From Fratercula arctica (taxonomy: Eukaryota; Chordata; Aves; Charadriiformes; Alcidae): a DNA stretch of 64,000 nucleotides. The position numbers were made by a program, and so were the translations under genes. Location: the NCBI GenBank assembly GCA_947846985.1, contig CANTUZ010000008.1, positions 29,469,352 through 29,533,351 of the forward strand. The letters run 5' to 3'. The notes below the pieces were generated by a model, which was not told the DNA's origin, did no database searches, and saw only the letters and a list, made by a program, of their open reading frames with translations. Position 1 is the first letter of the stretch, and each line of letters begins with the position of its first letter. This document shows, piece by piece, positions 1 through 15,016 of the stretch.

Positions 1-1679
1 TTAAGGCTCACTTTCAAGCTACCCCATAAATTATAAATACAATTAAATCGGACGGAATATAAGCTGTTGGCACTTAACTTATTTGCAATAAATGCTTGGT
101 TTGGGTAAATGGACTGTGTTTCAGCCTTTTACGTATCAAGCACCAGCTTACAACACTCTCATTATCAGGCTGAGAATTCTTCCACTGTAAATCTTTTTTA
201 ATGGGGACTGGAGGAATGACTTTGCAGTTGTTTGTCACTAACCAGTCGGAACCACGTGAAGAAAGCTATGTGTGCACACTGACAGGCGGCCAGCAGGAAA
301 TCTCTATGTCAAATACAGGAGACCGTATCAGGAGGATCTTTGCAACTGTACAACCCTATGCGAAACAAAAGCATGAAGCACCTCCATTACAGCACAAGGT
401 TTTGTTTAAAAACAAGGACCTTACTTTCTGCTAATCCTCTGCTCTCCAATGTGTTCTAGACAAAATGTGAGAGATCTGATTTTGCACACAACCAGTAATG
501 CGATGCTGTTAAACTCCTACTCTTTATGGGTTTGTAAGCCCATTGTAAATAATTTGTTCCAGGATGCAATTTGGTAAAGAAGAGCTCAGTCCGCAGATGA
601 TTTTAATACAATATTGCCAAAGAAACAAAATCCTGTTAAATAACATTACATTGTAGAATTTTTTTCTTAGGAGGGACAGAGGAAGTAAAACTAAGGACAG
701 TATCTTTCTCCTCCTCCTCAGTTATTTTTTCTGGCTTTACGTATTCAATAAATCTGTAGGCAGGAAATGCATTTCTACATATTATATTTTAGCCAATGAT
801 GAATGCAAACCACAAGATATTATTTACATCCTTCTTCAGCTTCCAGTCCTTTCTGTGGCTTCAGTCTCCCAACCATCACAACTATCCCAGATCTCAGGAA
901 ATCTTATAAAGAAGTCACTAACGTCTCTGCAGACGTCCCCTGCCTCTGACAGCTTAACTAGCCAAAGAATCCTTCTCCTAGCTGAAATAACAGCTTCACT
1001 GTTTAACATTAAATATTCCAGGCCACTATCCCACCACAGAAACATATTCTGAAACTCATAACTTGATTTGATAATACTTGAGTTTCTCAAAAAAATGGTA
1101 TAAAAGAAAAGCCATATTCAGAGCATGTGCTGAGACAAACAAGAAATGAAAAATAGAGAGGGATACGAAGTATTTACCTCTAGTGCAGCCTCTCCTGCTG
1201 CGTGCCTGGGACAGAAGCATCACTCCTGGGAGATGAGGCCTTCTGTTAGTCAATGTGGATCAGCTGCTTCTGGGAACTAACCCCCTTTGCTAAACTAGTT
1301 GCACGAACTCAACCCAAACTTGGAATCCATCACACTGGTTGGGTTCAAAGGGCAAGAAAGGGAGCAGCCACTCGGGCTTTGTGCTACCCGGTTAGCCCAG
1401 GCACGATCACACACTGGGCAGCCAGGAGGCAGAAGCAATTAAACAGGAGAATAAAGCACCTCCAGCTCCCCACCTACATGAGTGAAAAGCGAGGGCGATA
1501 ATAACCCAGACCTCAAAATACGGCTTTAAGGGAACCTGAGTCAGAAGGCATCACAAACAGCGGTCCCTGCTGTTCTAGCCCCTGCCAGCCAGCCCCCCGA
1601 GATGTGTAGGAACGCCTGTGGTGGTACCAGCATCATGCATTCCGAAAGAACCACACGGAGGCTTTCCAATTCATACAAC

Positions 1680-1736
1680 AGAATCATAGAATCATTTAGG
1701 TTGGAAAAGACCCTTAAGATCATCGAGTCCAACCAT
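1680..1736 (-). mobile_element. CR1 LINE, short 3'-end fragment
   Basis: The sequence starting AGAATCATAGAATC and continuing through TTGGAAAAGACC to GAGTCCAACC is the reverse complement of the CR1 3' end, so the element is in minus orientation, the same as SATB2. Only about 57 bp remain: a strongly 5'-truncated, non-coding copy within the SATB2 intron. Confidence 0.85.
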
Positions 1737-3599
1737 TCACATCGAAAGGTAAAGATGAAGACACTATAGCTACAATTTTCCTAAATGCAACAGCTCAGTT
1801 TCACCTTGTTTCCCAGTTAAAAAAGAAGAAAAAATACCCACAGCACTACTATATAATATGAACTAATGGAAAATATACTCATTTCATTGAAAACCAGTGA
1901 AGGAAACATTTTTAAATTAAACTGGTGCTTTTAAAAAAAATCATCTTAAGCCATTAATTTCCTATAAGTTTTAGGTTTTGGTCTCTGTAACTTAAAAATA
2001 AGTTTAGGGTTCAGGAAGGGGTTTTGGTTTGGGGGGCTGCTTTCTGTTGTTTTTCTATGAAATACGTAACAAAACTCGCCTAAGGGATTAAGACTCTCTA
2101 CGCCAAGTTCCACCCAGAATTAATTTTAATGACCAACATTTTTAAACCCTGAAAACTGGAACCACTAATAAGCCCTTAACTCCGGTGGTGCTAGCAGATG
2201 CCACCATATTATGTAATTTTTAAAGCAAAAAAACATCTTTTAGCAAAAGCATTTTAATGAACGTTCTATTAACTAGTCTCCTGGTACTGGGATAAGTCCC
2301 CTGGAATGCAACAGAAAAGCTTTCGTAGCTGGTTTGAGGTTTATTTCTGGAGAAGAGCTGTGTACCACACTCGGGTTCTGTTTTGGGATCTCCACTGGGA
2401 CCCACCAGCAAGCTCTTTTCTCCTTTGTGTCCATTCCTCTATGAACCACCCCCTGGCAAGAAAAAGAAGAAATCGTATCACCCCTCCTTCAAGCTACCAG
2501 ATGAACAGCTGACAAAGAGTCTAATGTAACTACTGCATCTCTGTCTTCAAGCCCAGTTGCAGGCTCCAGCTGTAAGACAAGCTGAATGGATCTGTAATCA
2601 TTGTCTCTTTCCCTCATGTCTTTTAGATACTGACAGCATTGGAAAACCTCATTTCTAAGTGACAATGTCAACAGATGTGGCAGAACTGGTTATGGGCAAA
2701 AGTTACAAGTATGCACGCAATAGGACAAGCCACATTAAACACTGTCTCAGAATAAATGTCATTAAACTCAACGGTTACTGATGGAGCCCTTCATCCTGCT
2801 ACGCTTTCAGCAAGGGTTCAGCTCCTGCTATGGCAACATCATTACTAGATGGTATTTTTTTTGTATAAGGAGACCACAGAAATCTTCATCAGATCTTCAG
2901 CGGGAAAATGAATGGAGGAGAGAACCACAACCAAGAAAGCAGGAGCCGCTCCGCCATTCTGTCCTCTAGAAAGCAGCCAACTTCCCCCTCTGTCTCCCTT
3001 TTCACCAGTCAATATGCAGTGAGCCTTCAGCCCGCCTGCACCCACGGCCCGTTACGGGTCAGGAACTGGCTTCTGGGGCTCGGCCTCTACTTACAACTCC
3101 AATCTTCCACACCCCACGCCCCTGCAGAGAGAGAGCAACTTCTGACTGGCATTATCTTGTATTCCTTCTTTTCCAAGGATCAAGAGCTGTGGGGGAGGCA
3201 CTCCACATTTTCACAAAGATGAAATACATTTGACAACTATCCATTTGAGTATTATTCTTTTAGGAACATTTATCAGCCCGCAAGTCACCTTGATCTAACA
3301 GTTTTAACAACTACCACAACTTTATCAAAAAAGTCATGAGGTAGAGGAATAAGAGTTAACAGGTACATCCTCCTTCTCAGGTATGCACGCTACATTTACT
3401 TTCATCAGGCAGTTAGCGATATTTTGGGGAGAAAGTGGAAAGGACCTACGGATAGGTGACCTACTGCATGTGGATTCACTTGTTAAAGAGTCAGCAATCC
3501 ACGCTTTTAGGGCTCAACAGGCTGAATTGCTACAACGTTACGTACATAGAGCTACACTGGAGAATCAGATACTTCTGCTAGTGCAAATGTATGTGCTGG

Positions 3600-3905
3600 C
3601 TGAGAGGTGTTAGCCAAAGAAAGCAGATTACATCTGCTCTCCAAAGGCTGAACTGGCTCCCGGTTCACTTTCAGATGCCATTCCAAATGTTGATTTATAA
3701 AGCTGTATGGTACACAACTAGAGCCAAGGCTACTGCAGAGAGGATCTCTCTTTCCACGTATGGTACGGCAGAAAGGACACTTCTGCTAACAGCTCTAGGA
3801 CTCGGCTTCGGAGAAAATGGAGAGGCAGGTTCCCTCCGCCGTGGGCCTTCAACTTCAGCTAGGTCCCTTTCCAAGAGGAACACAGCTGCAGAGCTGCCCA
3901 GCACA
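3600..3905 (+). mobile_element. possible ancient LINE (L2/CR1-like) ORF2 fragment
   Basis: The plus-strand frame contains ITSALQRLNWLPVHFQMPF followed by QMLIYKAVW (about 3627-3710). This matches the shape of the ITPVLxxLHWLPVxxRIxFKxLLLxYKAL segment near the C-terminus of many non-LTR retrotransposon ORF2 proteins. The continuation to 3905 is open but only loosely similar, and there is no LINE tail. I infer a very old, decayed insertion in the SATB2 intron, on the strand opposite to SATB2. A chance resemblance cannot be excluded. Confidence 0.45.
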
Positions 3906-4369
3906 GGGACTTTCTGTTGGTAGGGTTTTAATGAGAAGACTGAGATGGTGAGGTAGCTAAAGGGTCACAGAAGAGTCAGTCCCAGGCAGTGACGGTTTAA
4001 GAGACCAAGTACTCTTATTGGCATACACGTCCACAGATTTGGAGAGCCAAAACAAATGAGAAAAAGCATAAAGTAGCACATCTTTTTATTTTGAAAGAAA
4101 AATAAGTCTCTCTTGCTACTTTCTACCTGCCCGTGACATTCTCTGAGCTCATCTATTTGGCAGGTCAGTATGACACTACGACCATAATAATATAATCAGG
4201 AGGGCCCAAACCAATGACATTCACTATTATGCCGAACCCAGACACTCAGATAATAATGCCTAACGTGAGCTTTACTGTCAAGCAGTACGCCTGCTTACTA
4301 CATACTTGCTCATAGGAGTCCGTATGAAGTCTACCATCCAGACTTCTAGCTCAAGCAACAAACTCTATT

Positions 4370-4428
4370 TAAAAAAAAAAACCAAACCAAAAACAAACAA
4401 AAAAAAAGAAAATAAAAAAAAAAAAAGC
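4370..4428. repeat. A-rich tract
   Basis: Nearly pure A with scattered C and G (AACCAAACCAAAAACAAACA and longer A-runs). It could be the relic of a retroposon poly-A end, but no adjacent element is recognisable. Confidence 0.8.
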
Positions 4429-5187
4429 TCACACTTCTGTTACTCTGCATTTTCTCTAAGTGTAAAAATTGGTAGACTGTATGACAGGTCCACCCCATTT
4501 TTCTTAATGATGTTTTTATTATTCTTTCACTCAATTAAAACAGAAATGGATATTGCATCTTCTGACTGTATAATTGTTATTGTAATCTGTTTTCGATCAC
4601 TGCTTGGGAAATGGGTCCAAAACAACATAAACTATCCACAGACTCAGAATACAAGTCATTTTCTTTTACTACGATACTTAAAGAGACATCTATCATGTTG
4701 CTCTGCTAGCACGTTTGTATTATGGCAAAAAAGTTATTTGTAAGTTGGGAAAAGACATTATGAAAATCACCTTTTACTCCAAAGTATTGTATAACTCATA
4801 ATTTATAACTACATTTCTTAATAACCACTCAAAATAATAAGGCTGGAAATTGCGCACATCTAATTTTAATATATAAATAATGGAAATGCATATAAACCAA
4901 AATATGCTCAAAATATGAATTTATATTGCTCTCGAAAAATAGTCTGGTTATAGTTTTGAAAATGATATGCTTCATTTCCAATATATGCCTGTCAGCTAAA
5001 TTTATGACAAAACACTCTCTGTGAGTTTAGATTACCAGGATGGTAAATACTTCTATGTGAGTTTCCTCACTTACGTGAAGTTTCTGTCCAAATGCAGACA
5101 AAGTCAGCAACTTCTAGAGAGTGAAGTGTCGGCTATACACAAGAAAAGACAGACTAATCCAGCCGCTTCCCAACATTATACAAATAG

Positions 5188-5224
<37 letters not shown>
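5188..5224. repeat. GA microsatellite
   Basis: Mainly (GA)n with one AAAG interruption, in the SATB2 intron. Confidence 0.9.
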
Positions 5225-8200
5225 TAACCTTGTGTCTGTATGCAGCTATACAAATCACGGGGTTTGATACAAGAAACTCCCCTCGCGACATTTCTTGCCA
5301 GATTTAGTACTTTTGAAAAGATCTGCTGTCAATAGAGTGTCTTTTCATCTCAGCATGTGTCTTTGGGGAACAAATAAGGAGGGAGCATATTTAAGTGGGA
5401 GACATTTCTACTGCACTCTGAAAATGCAGTGGGCGTACGGTTATCTCAAGAGATGCCGCAGCTTCATATAAAATATAGTCTGACAGGTTATTTTTATTAA
5501 TCTTTTTCTGAGCTTTTTTACCTTGCTGACATTGCTACTAACAAGGCACAGTTGTGCTCAGACTGTTTAATATTGCATGTCTGTCTGATACAAGGACATC
5601 AGCTAGAGCAAAACGACTGACAATTTTTACTATTAGCCAGGTAATTCTCTATTTAGAAAACAAGTCATATGCTTAAAGTCTTATCTAGAGCTATCTGTCT
5701 CTTTTTGTCAAGTTCTTTCTGTTCCCTTCATACAGCTTCTACAAATAATGACAATCTATCTTTTTCCTAACATTGATGCATGTAACATCAATAATCATTC
5801 AGCATTTGCCAGGAAATTTAAAATATCTCTTGAGCTCAGACACAAGACCTCTACCCTAACATGAGGCTCACGAAATGGGCCGTGCAGGGCTCACAATCCA
5901 TCTTTTAAGCAATCCTTTAAAATTTTTTCGTGTAGCTTTATTCCAAGTAGAAAATCCTCCTGGAAAGAGGTTTTATGTAAGTCCTCAGATATTAGCAACA
6001 TCAGCATTCACATCTTTAAAAATCAGAGTAAGAATTACACTTTAAAAAGAAAAAAAGTATAACCTTTCAAACATTGTTTGTAAGGGTTTCACAATGTCAG
6101 GAGCCTTAAATTGCTAATAGATAAATGCGGACATCTCGGTATATTTGTAAATCTTCAGGGGATACGAGCAGAGCTACTGCAGGTATTTAAAAAGAAAAAA
6201 CAACTTAAAATACTAGTTTATGTTTTTTACGAAATTCTCTAAAGTAAAGGGAATAAAATTGGAAATATGAAATCATTTTCCCTTATTAATACTTGGATCA
6301 ATGCAAACGAAGACAGGGGACAAAGTACACACAACAGCTGCAATACGTGCTTTTGCACAAAGCATAGGAACTCTGGAAAAAAAAATAATTCCTAACTATA
6401 GAACTGTGACAATATAGACAACATGACTTGCTGGCTGAGAACATAACACACATTAAAGCAGTTCAACACTTGTGAATGGCCACACGAGCCCCATCTAGAC
6501 GGGCTAACAATTCCCCCCGAATTCAATGGCAAAGCATATTTTCTGTCTTTCGTACCACTAATCAATGCAAAACTCATTTGTATGTAACCCCACAGCAGAA
6601 ACATCGCTGATGAGCATTCTGCAACAAGTACAAAGCTTGTTGGAGGGCAATTTTATTTTTTTTTAGTATGGCTAGAGGCTAAAAGACATTTCTCAGAAGC
6701 CATCAAATACTCAGCTGCCTTTTGTCTGTTGCGACTACTTCTTACATCTGCGTCAGCGACACAGATGTGGGGACCGACATCGTGGGGACCACTGCATCTG
6801 ACCCAGGACATTTCATACGGTACGAACCAATTACCACAAGACAATTTTTGCAAAGCCAGAAAGGGCATCGGTTCCTTGTTCAACACGCTGGGCTGGCTTC
6901 AAAACCACTTTGAGCTTCAGAAGGGGAGCAGGCTTGTTCGGTAGTTACAGAGTCCAAATCAGGCGCAGGTTATCTTGAACAAACCCCCATCGTATCAATT
7001 CAAAGGGACTCGGTAATACTTTATACCTTGAAAAACTGGGCCTTTAATCCTAAAACACAGCAGTAGTTAGTAATTTAACTAAATTATGATGAGGGATTGT
7101 AATTAAAGGCCTAACGTATCTATGCCTTGCAATTTGGGATTCGAAATAAAATCTTCCTCAGTTTTACAGATTTTTGGTTATTTTGAAAAGTTTAAAAATA
7201 AGATTTAAAAGCAGGTTGGGGACTACTCAATCACAAAAATAAGAATTTTCCTAAACAGGTCACACAGCTGTTTGGCGAATATAAATACATGACTGCAGCA
7301 AAACTGTCTTCATTTTACATCATCAGAGATGCCATACTGTATTACCATCTTCTGTGTTAATGCGAGTGACAAAAAATCTTACTGGTCCAAGTATTTTACT
7401 TAAGCTGCAAGTCACCATTGTGGCCCTTCTCCTCCCTGTTCCGCACAGACAGTTTTGAGGAAAACAGCAATAATGGGAAGTAACTGCAAAAATAAATATT
7501 CAGACTAGCATCTCCATGAAGAGTATTAAACTCAAATACTTCTAAAGGTATTTTAAAGTAACTGATACCATCTGAAAGTCCGTGCTCCAAACCAGAAATT
7601 TTAAATACGACATAGCTGTCTGTTGAAATGATGACTTGATTACAATTACATTATGCCATTTTTTTTCTACTTTTAAATCTAGATAAAATATTTGGTACAG
7701 TAAAATAATTTAAGTAGAATATACAGACCCACAAAAATCAAGTATTTAGGAAAGGAACTAATTGCTTATTCATAACAATAAAAGTTTAATACTGGTTTTC
7801 TTCCTTCGATGTCAGAATCCTTCATCTAAATGCTGAGAAATATGTCGCTATTTAATTTCTTGAAAATACGTTTCCTCACTGGCATCTTTATAGTTTTTAA
7901 TATAATTTTGCCACGTTCTTCAGGCATAAAAACAATTCTGGGGAGTCACTGACAGAATCACCTTAACAGGAGTTTTCAAGCAATCGCCCTATAAATAATC
8001 GACAGTAAATCTACTCTGTTCTACCCTGGTGAAACTAAGAAAAGGCAGGACCCAACTTAAAAAGGGGAGGGGGAGAATTAACACAGACTTTTTCAAAGAT
8101 GGTGGTTTCTTTTCCTCCCCTTTGATTCATGATAAGAATAACAGCATCTAGTTAACTAACGTGGCCGTGGTATGGGGTGTGGGGGAAGCGGGGAGATGAC

Positions 8201-8564
8201 TCGAAACACTTATGAACTGTTGTGGGGAAAAAATAAAATCTTACTACAGTTCATCTTAAATCTTGAATTCAAAATTATTGGTGGCTTTCCGCAGATGCAA
8301 CTTAGAGTCCCAAAATTACTCTAAACATCAAATTATGCCTAGGTCACCGAATGGGTGGATACCCTGTATTCTGTTTAATGTGTATGTTCAATTGCACATA
8401 TATTTTAACCAACTGTGTCTTTATTTTAATAACAGACCAAGTAGTGAAAACACATAAAGAAAGACTATTTTTCTACCTCAGCAAAAATGCAGCTGATACA
8501 CTCCATGACCCTCCAGGAGCGACTGCTGTTTATTCTATTTACATGACATAATCTGATTGGAAAA

Positions 8565-8593
8565 GGGGGGTGGGGAAGGGAGGTGGGGGGTGG
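8565..8593 (+). other. G-quadruplex motif in SATB2 intron
   Basis: Four G-runs of three or more (GGGGGG, GGGG, GGG, GGGGGG) separated by 1-4 bases satisfy the usual intramolecular G4 pattern on the plus strand, the non-template sense being C-rich for SATB2. It stands out in an AT-rich intron. Confidence 0.6.
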
Positions 8594-9849
8594 AAATCAG
8601 CAAAAAGATCAGAAACTCATTTTTAACCATCGGTCCTGAAAAAGAAATCACTGCCTTGCTTTTCTTACTGTTCCTGTTAAATTAGAGGTCTCTTCCTCAT
8701 CATGTATCAGAAACGTGTTAAATCCAAGCATTTACATTTCCTCACAATCCCCATTGAATTATATCGAAGTACAAGGCAACATTTTCCAACTATTCTGCAA
8801 CAGAAAAAAAACATAAAATGTATTCACGTACTGACAGTTCCTGAACTAACAGGGATTTGCAGCTTCCATGCTTCTGTATCTCAGTGCGTTTAATTCTTTC
8901 AAATAGCTACGTACTTCTTACAGGCAGCAGGAAGATATTCTTCATCTAGGATCTAGGCAGGAAGACTATCTAAAACTTAACCTTTCACTTCACTCAATTC
9001 GTAAGGACAAGGGAAACATGCTTCCTTACTCCACTCAGGATGCCATTTAGAGCTTAATGTTAACTAACCGTTTAGAGCAGACGAGCAAATCTGATCAAGC
9101 TGTACTCCTCTGTCTGCATAGAAGTGGATTTTCTCTCCACTAAAGTACTTTAAATCCTTGTAAAAGCTGTAAGAGGTAGCACAAACTCTACGACATTTTT
9201 GCAGAAATAGAATGGATTTTGACAAACAGCTCTTTAACCATCCTCGGCTGGCATTTCTGTCGCCCCAGACATACATTAAAACAGATTTCTAACTACACCT
9301 AAGCAGACAAGACTGTGATATATCAGAACTTTACGGGGCTTACAGCAATTAGCAGCGGCGCTTCGAAGAGTCCCTGCATCCACATTTCTGGTACATCCGA
9401 CTTTGTACGAGCACGGTAACCACAGCTACTGATTAACATTCCAATCATACAATTTAGTTTGAATTGTCTGAAAGTTTTCTCCTCCATTAATATTCTGTAA
9501 ATTAAATCACACATTTTAACAGTTAAATGAATAAGAACATATCACTATCAGACTGCATCAAACTAATCTAACCAGTAAAACTTTTGCAATCATTTCCTGC
9601 CCCAAATTTGAATGTGTGTCTTGGCTATATTTTGGTTCTACGTTTCTATTTCAGCAAAACCAAACTTCAAAACAGCTCATTCTGCATACTGGCATTTTAA
9701 GTTGCATTCAGAGGCTTTGGATGCTTATTTTCTATGCTCTTCAAAATCAACGCATACATATATATGCATGCATCCACTCATACACAAACAGGTTCATGAA
9801 TTGCAATCAACAATTTTGTAAATATAAGTTTCCTAGCCATTAATCATCC

Positions 9850-9868
9850 TTTTTTTTTTTTTTTTTTA
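9850..9868. repeat. 19-nt poly-T run
   Basis: Nineteen T in a row in the SATB2 intron; no adjoining element recognised. Confidence 0.9.
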
Positions 9869-12800
9869 ATCCTTATGGAGTGAATTACTAACTGAGAGGA
9901 GACGCCAATTCTAGTAAGTGAATGTTACCCAACAGGGATATAAAGCTGTCAACACCATAGTGCTCTTGCTTGCTCTAAACTCTCTCCCAGGCTTCATATG
10001 TTTTTTAAAGCAATATTAGCCTTTTTTTTCCCAGGGACCTTTATAAAACCTGCCTCTCCTGAACATCTGAGCACTTGTGCTTTGTTACATACAGGTTTTA
10101 AAACAGACTGGTTAGATAACTGCTGAAACATTTTAGAAAGCACTGTGTTGTCCACCAAAATTGGACTCTAACACATTGGACTGACGCTAACATCGTAAAC
10201 AGCACAGAAACTTTTAAATCCCCTATTAAACACAACCTTTAAGACCCCGTTTATCTTTTTAGTGACCTTCACTAGTTTATTACAGCTGCTATAATGGCCC
10301 TTTGAATTAAGTACATTCAGGTTAGGAATAAAAAAAAAGCAGAGTCATAAGGCAAAATTTCTCATGAGAACAATTGATTTTCTGTCTGCACTGCAAAAGC
10401 TTATTTTAAAACACTTTTTCACTCATAAATCTAGAGAGAAAGCTAAAAACACCTACAGCACTATAATATTTCTCTACTTCTCAGGGAAGTCACTGGAAAA
10501 ATAATTGTAGCAAACACCGCGATTATAAAACTTGTTACCAAAGGTCATCAGTCTCATCATAGCACCATAGTTGAGGGCTTATTGCTCTGTTCGCAGGGAT
10601 TAAGTTCAGAAACAGATATTATTACACCAAAAAGCCACTCGACAAGTAGGAAGGAATTTCAGCATTTACATATCTAAGGCCCAAAATGAGACGAAAAAAA
10701 GAATTGCTAGCATTTTTCTTTGCTTTCAAAACATTTAGATACACTTTACAGGATAAAAACATAAAATCAAAACTAAAATGGTCTCTACTTTCCAGTAAAG
10801 TATTTCAATTTTTTTCCCAATTGAAGTTCACATTTAATAGATATTAGTACTTTTTAAAGCTTGAAAAATAAGAATAAACTGAAAGACTGACAACCAAAGC
10901 TTTAGATGTCATTTCACTACAACTTTCAATAGTTTCCTTTTTATCAAACACTAGGAACAATACTAAAAGAGTCTTTATTAATATTTATTTGAAGAGAAGT
11001 TTTATACTAATTTGCTGGTACATTAAAAGTAAGCCTCCCCGCAAACATCTACAGCTGCATTTCACAACTCAAGTGAAAAACTTACTAACACCGCAGCGAT
11101 CACTGCAGATACACACACTTCCAGAAACACCCGAAACGCTGCGATCTGAATTCAGAAAAAGATCACTTGGTCACACAGGTTCTTAAAGATCAAACTTGAG
11201 AAAGAGCAGAGGAAAAAATGTCTGGAAATTAGTTATGTTGATTTATCTTGAGAGCATTTCCAGGAGGAAAAAAAAAATGAAATCAATTTTAAACAGCACC
11301 ATTATCTTATTAAAAAAATCTGCCTTAACTAATTTAGTATTGAGTATTATAGAACCTAGGTAAGCATTCAGACAAGAATAATTTTCTTCTTGCTTTCAGT
11401 ATCAATAAGGAGTAATGAATAAACTTTAATATGAATAGCCTAAAACCAATAGAGATTGAGACTGTTTAAAGAACGCCAGCTAAGGGAAAAAAAAAAATCA
11501 CTCGTGCATTTCCTATTCCCCCACACTTTTACACTGTGGTCTACACCAACTTTATAAATGAGCTGAAGAGTAATGAATGAAAATGTAAGCTCTTAAAAGT
11601 TTGCTTTCAGAAATGAGAATCCTTCTCTTAAGTGGAAGAAACCTTCCATAACTTGACAGGCCAGATTCAAGCTGAACCACCGATATTACTATAAAAGCCG
11701 GTGAATTTCCCTTGGCTAACACAGCTGCAATTAGAAAGCAACGTATATATTCCAAAACATTTAAAAGCATTCCTTTAAAGTATATTTCTATAACTGCCCC
11801 AAGGAAAAAGATTTTAGCTCCAGTTCTAACATTATCTTTAAAATCAAGCAACTATAATGCCTCAGTCTCAAGAAAGGCATCCAAAAGTACATATATTACT
11901 TTTTATATGATCAACTAGTTCGTTTTTTAAATTATTCAACAAATTATTTCTCCACCAACTTGTAAGTGGAATAGCACTACAAGTCTTTCACTGCAAAGCC
12001 GTTTCTTCTTTTTCCATACATCAGAAGAACACAGAGAAGAGGTTTAAAAACCAGGCATATAGTCATCCAAGAAACATAAAAAAATGTTGAGATCTCTTAC
12101 CCTTCATTAGGTATATAAACGAATCCTACGTTTTTAAAATAAAATAAAATCTGCAGCCCCTTAGCAAACTTCAGCAATTAGGAAGCCTATTGAGCCAAAG
12201 AGGTCTAAAACAGGCATCTAATGGTAAAATAAACCTCACGTAATAGAGAGTCATGTGACAATCGTATCAAAGTAGCTCTTGAAATGTCATTTACACAAAC
12301 TCTTTGTGTATAAACAACTACATTTGTGTGTTACCCCTCTCCACATTTTAAAACACAAATACAGAGAGGTGTTTTTTTTAAAAAAGGTAACTTTACTTGT
12401 GGCCTGTCCTGCATTATTTTGCTCGCAACATCTGGCTAATCCCAAGACTTTGAAATATATTTTTCCTAACACGAGGCTGCACGGTGTTCAACCTGACAGC
12501 ATCAGAGTTAAGATGAAAAGAAGAGGGTATTTAGGAGAAATGACTGGTAAGTTTAACTCCTTGGAAGAAAAGGGGGGGGGGAAGCAACCACGCGTGTCGC
12601 TTAAACATACTCCAAACACAAAATTGACCAGCAACTAGGCAGCAAAGTACGTATAAAAGTTAAAGTATTCTAGAGAATTGCAGGAATGCTGCGAAAACTA
12701 ACGCTCGATAATCGTGCAGGAAGAGCTGAACCTTGCACGCGTTTTGCCCGGTCCTCTTTTACAACAACTGCTACAAAATAGTATTTACGGTAAGTAAAAA

Positions 12801-13052
12801 AATAAAATAAAATAAATCCCTGAACTCAAACATCAACGCTGCCATTTTTCCCACCCCGCAGACCCCGTTCTCGGAGCCGGGACGGCGGGTGTAACACCCC
12901 TGAACTCGAGTCACCCCCACCCGTGACACCAGCCTGCCGGCGATGCCCTCCTTTGCTGGCGCTGCCCCGGCCGTGCCCTCCGGCAGCCGCCGGCCATGCG
13001 GGGCGAGGGGGGGGGTGATGCCCCACCGGCGGCGGCGATCTGCCGGTTCTCA

Positions 13053-14145
<1,093 letters not shown>

Positions 14146-14260
14146 TGCTTATAGCCTGTCTGTAAGTTGGCTGAGTTGGGCTCTGTCCATGGATCAGAAG
14201 TAGAGAATCCAGGGTGGAAAGTTTTCTTGTTTCCTCCTCTCACGCCGCTTTCTTCCCTTC
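14146..14260 (-). other. SATB2: SATB2 5'UTR exon (3' boundary defined, 5' boundary open)
   Basis: The 3' end at 14146 is set by the strong minus-strand donor CA/GTAAGT. The 5' limit is uncertain: no convincing acceptor is visible just upstream, so this may be a first exon whose transcription start lies somewhere in 14.2-15.0 kb; the end coordinate given is only nominal. The exon contains a short upstream ORF (14190 to 14149, 13 codons plus TAA) that stops two codons before the splice site and does not overlap the SATB2 ATG. Splicing to 13630 would join it directly to the coding exon. Confidence 0.6.
14149..14190 (-). other. upstream ORF in SATB2 5'UTR exon
   Basis: Seen: ATG at 14190-14188 on the minus strand, 13 sense codons (MDRAQLSQLTDRL), then TAA at 14151-14149. 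The start context is intermediate (T at -3, G at +4). If the exon is used, ribosomes would meet this frame before the SATB2 start, so it could lower or condition SATB2 translation. That role is an inference; short upstream ORFs also arise by chance. Confidence 0.45.
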
Positions 14261-14764
14261 TACTCCTTCCCCCCACCCCCAAGCCCCCTCCTTGCCCTCC
14301 TCCGGGGGTGCCGAGGCGGCAGGGCCGGGCCGGCTGCCCGCGGCGGCAGGGGCCGAGAGCCCCGTTCCGGAGGGTCCCGGGTGGCGAGCGGAGCGGGGAG
14401 TCGGGGCGAGGGGGCGGGGAGCCACGGGGCCGCCGGCTGCGGCACGGAGGAGAGGGGTGAGGGAGCCGACTTCTCACACCTTCAGCGGAGAAAATCAATA
14501 CCGGGAGGGGAGACGGGAGGGGAGGGCGAAGAAGAGGAGGGAGCGCCGCTCTCCCGGGCTCCGCGGCGGCGGCGGGTGCCTGGCGGCGCGGGGAAGCGGC
14601 GGCGGCGGCGGCCCCCGGTGTGTCACTTTCAATCGCTCCCTCCTCTGCCAGCGACAGCAGCGGCAGGAGGGACTCGCCACAGAGAGCGGAGAAACGGTTA
14701 TTAGTTGCGTTGAGTCATCGAGGCAGAGTGAGTCCTTTTTGGGGTTGTCCTTGGTTTCGGGTTT

Positions 14765-14814
14765 GGTGTGTGTGTGCGCGCCCGTGTGTGTGTGTGTGTC
14801 TGCCTGTCTGTCTG
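14765..14814. repeat. GT/GC dinucleotide microsatellite
   Basis: Two GT runs separated by GCGCGCCC and followed by TGCC(TGTC)n. Alternating purine-pyrimidine with GC steps is a Z-DNA-prone sequence, here inside the promoter CpG island. Confidence 0.85.
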
Positions 14815-15016
14815 CGCGGCGTTCCCGTCCCAGGGCTGTGCATCCCAAACATCGCCACCCCTCCTCGCCTCCCGACACCCCTCCCTCTGCCCGCCCCCCC
14901 GCAAAAATCAAGTCTCGGTGCTATCTCGGGATCGGGCGCAGACGGGCGCGCAGCAGCCCACCTCCTCCCGGCCCGACCGGCCCCGCTGCGCGCAGGGGTG
15001 GGAGGCAGAGACCCAC

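Noticed and set aside
1..13000. Next SATB2 coding exon (start of the ULD domain)
   Set aside because: I looked for its characteristic peptides on the minus strand and found none; it probably lies left of the window.
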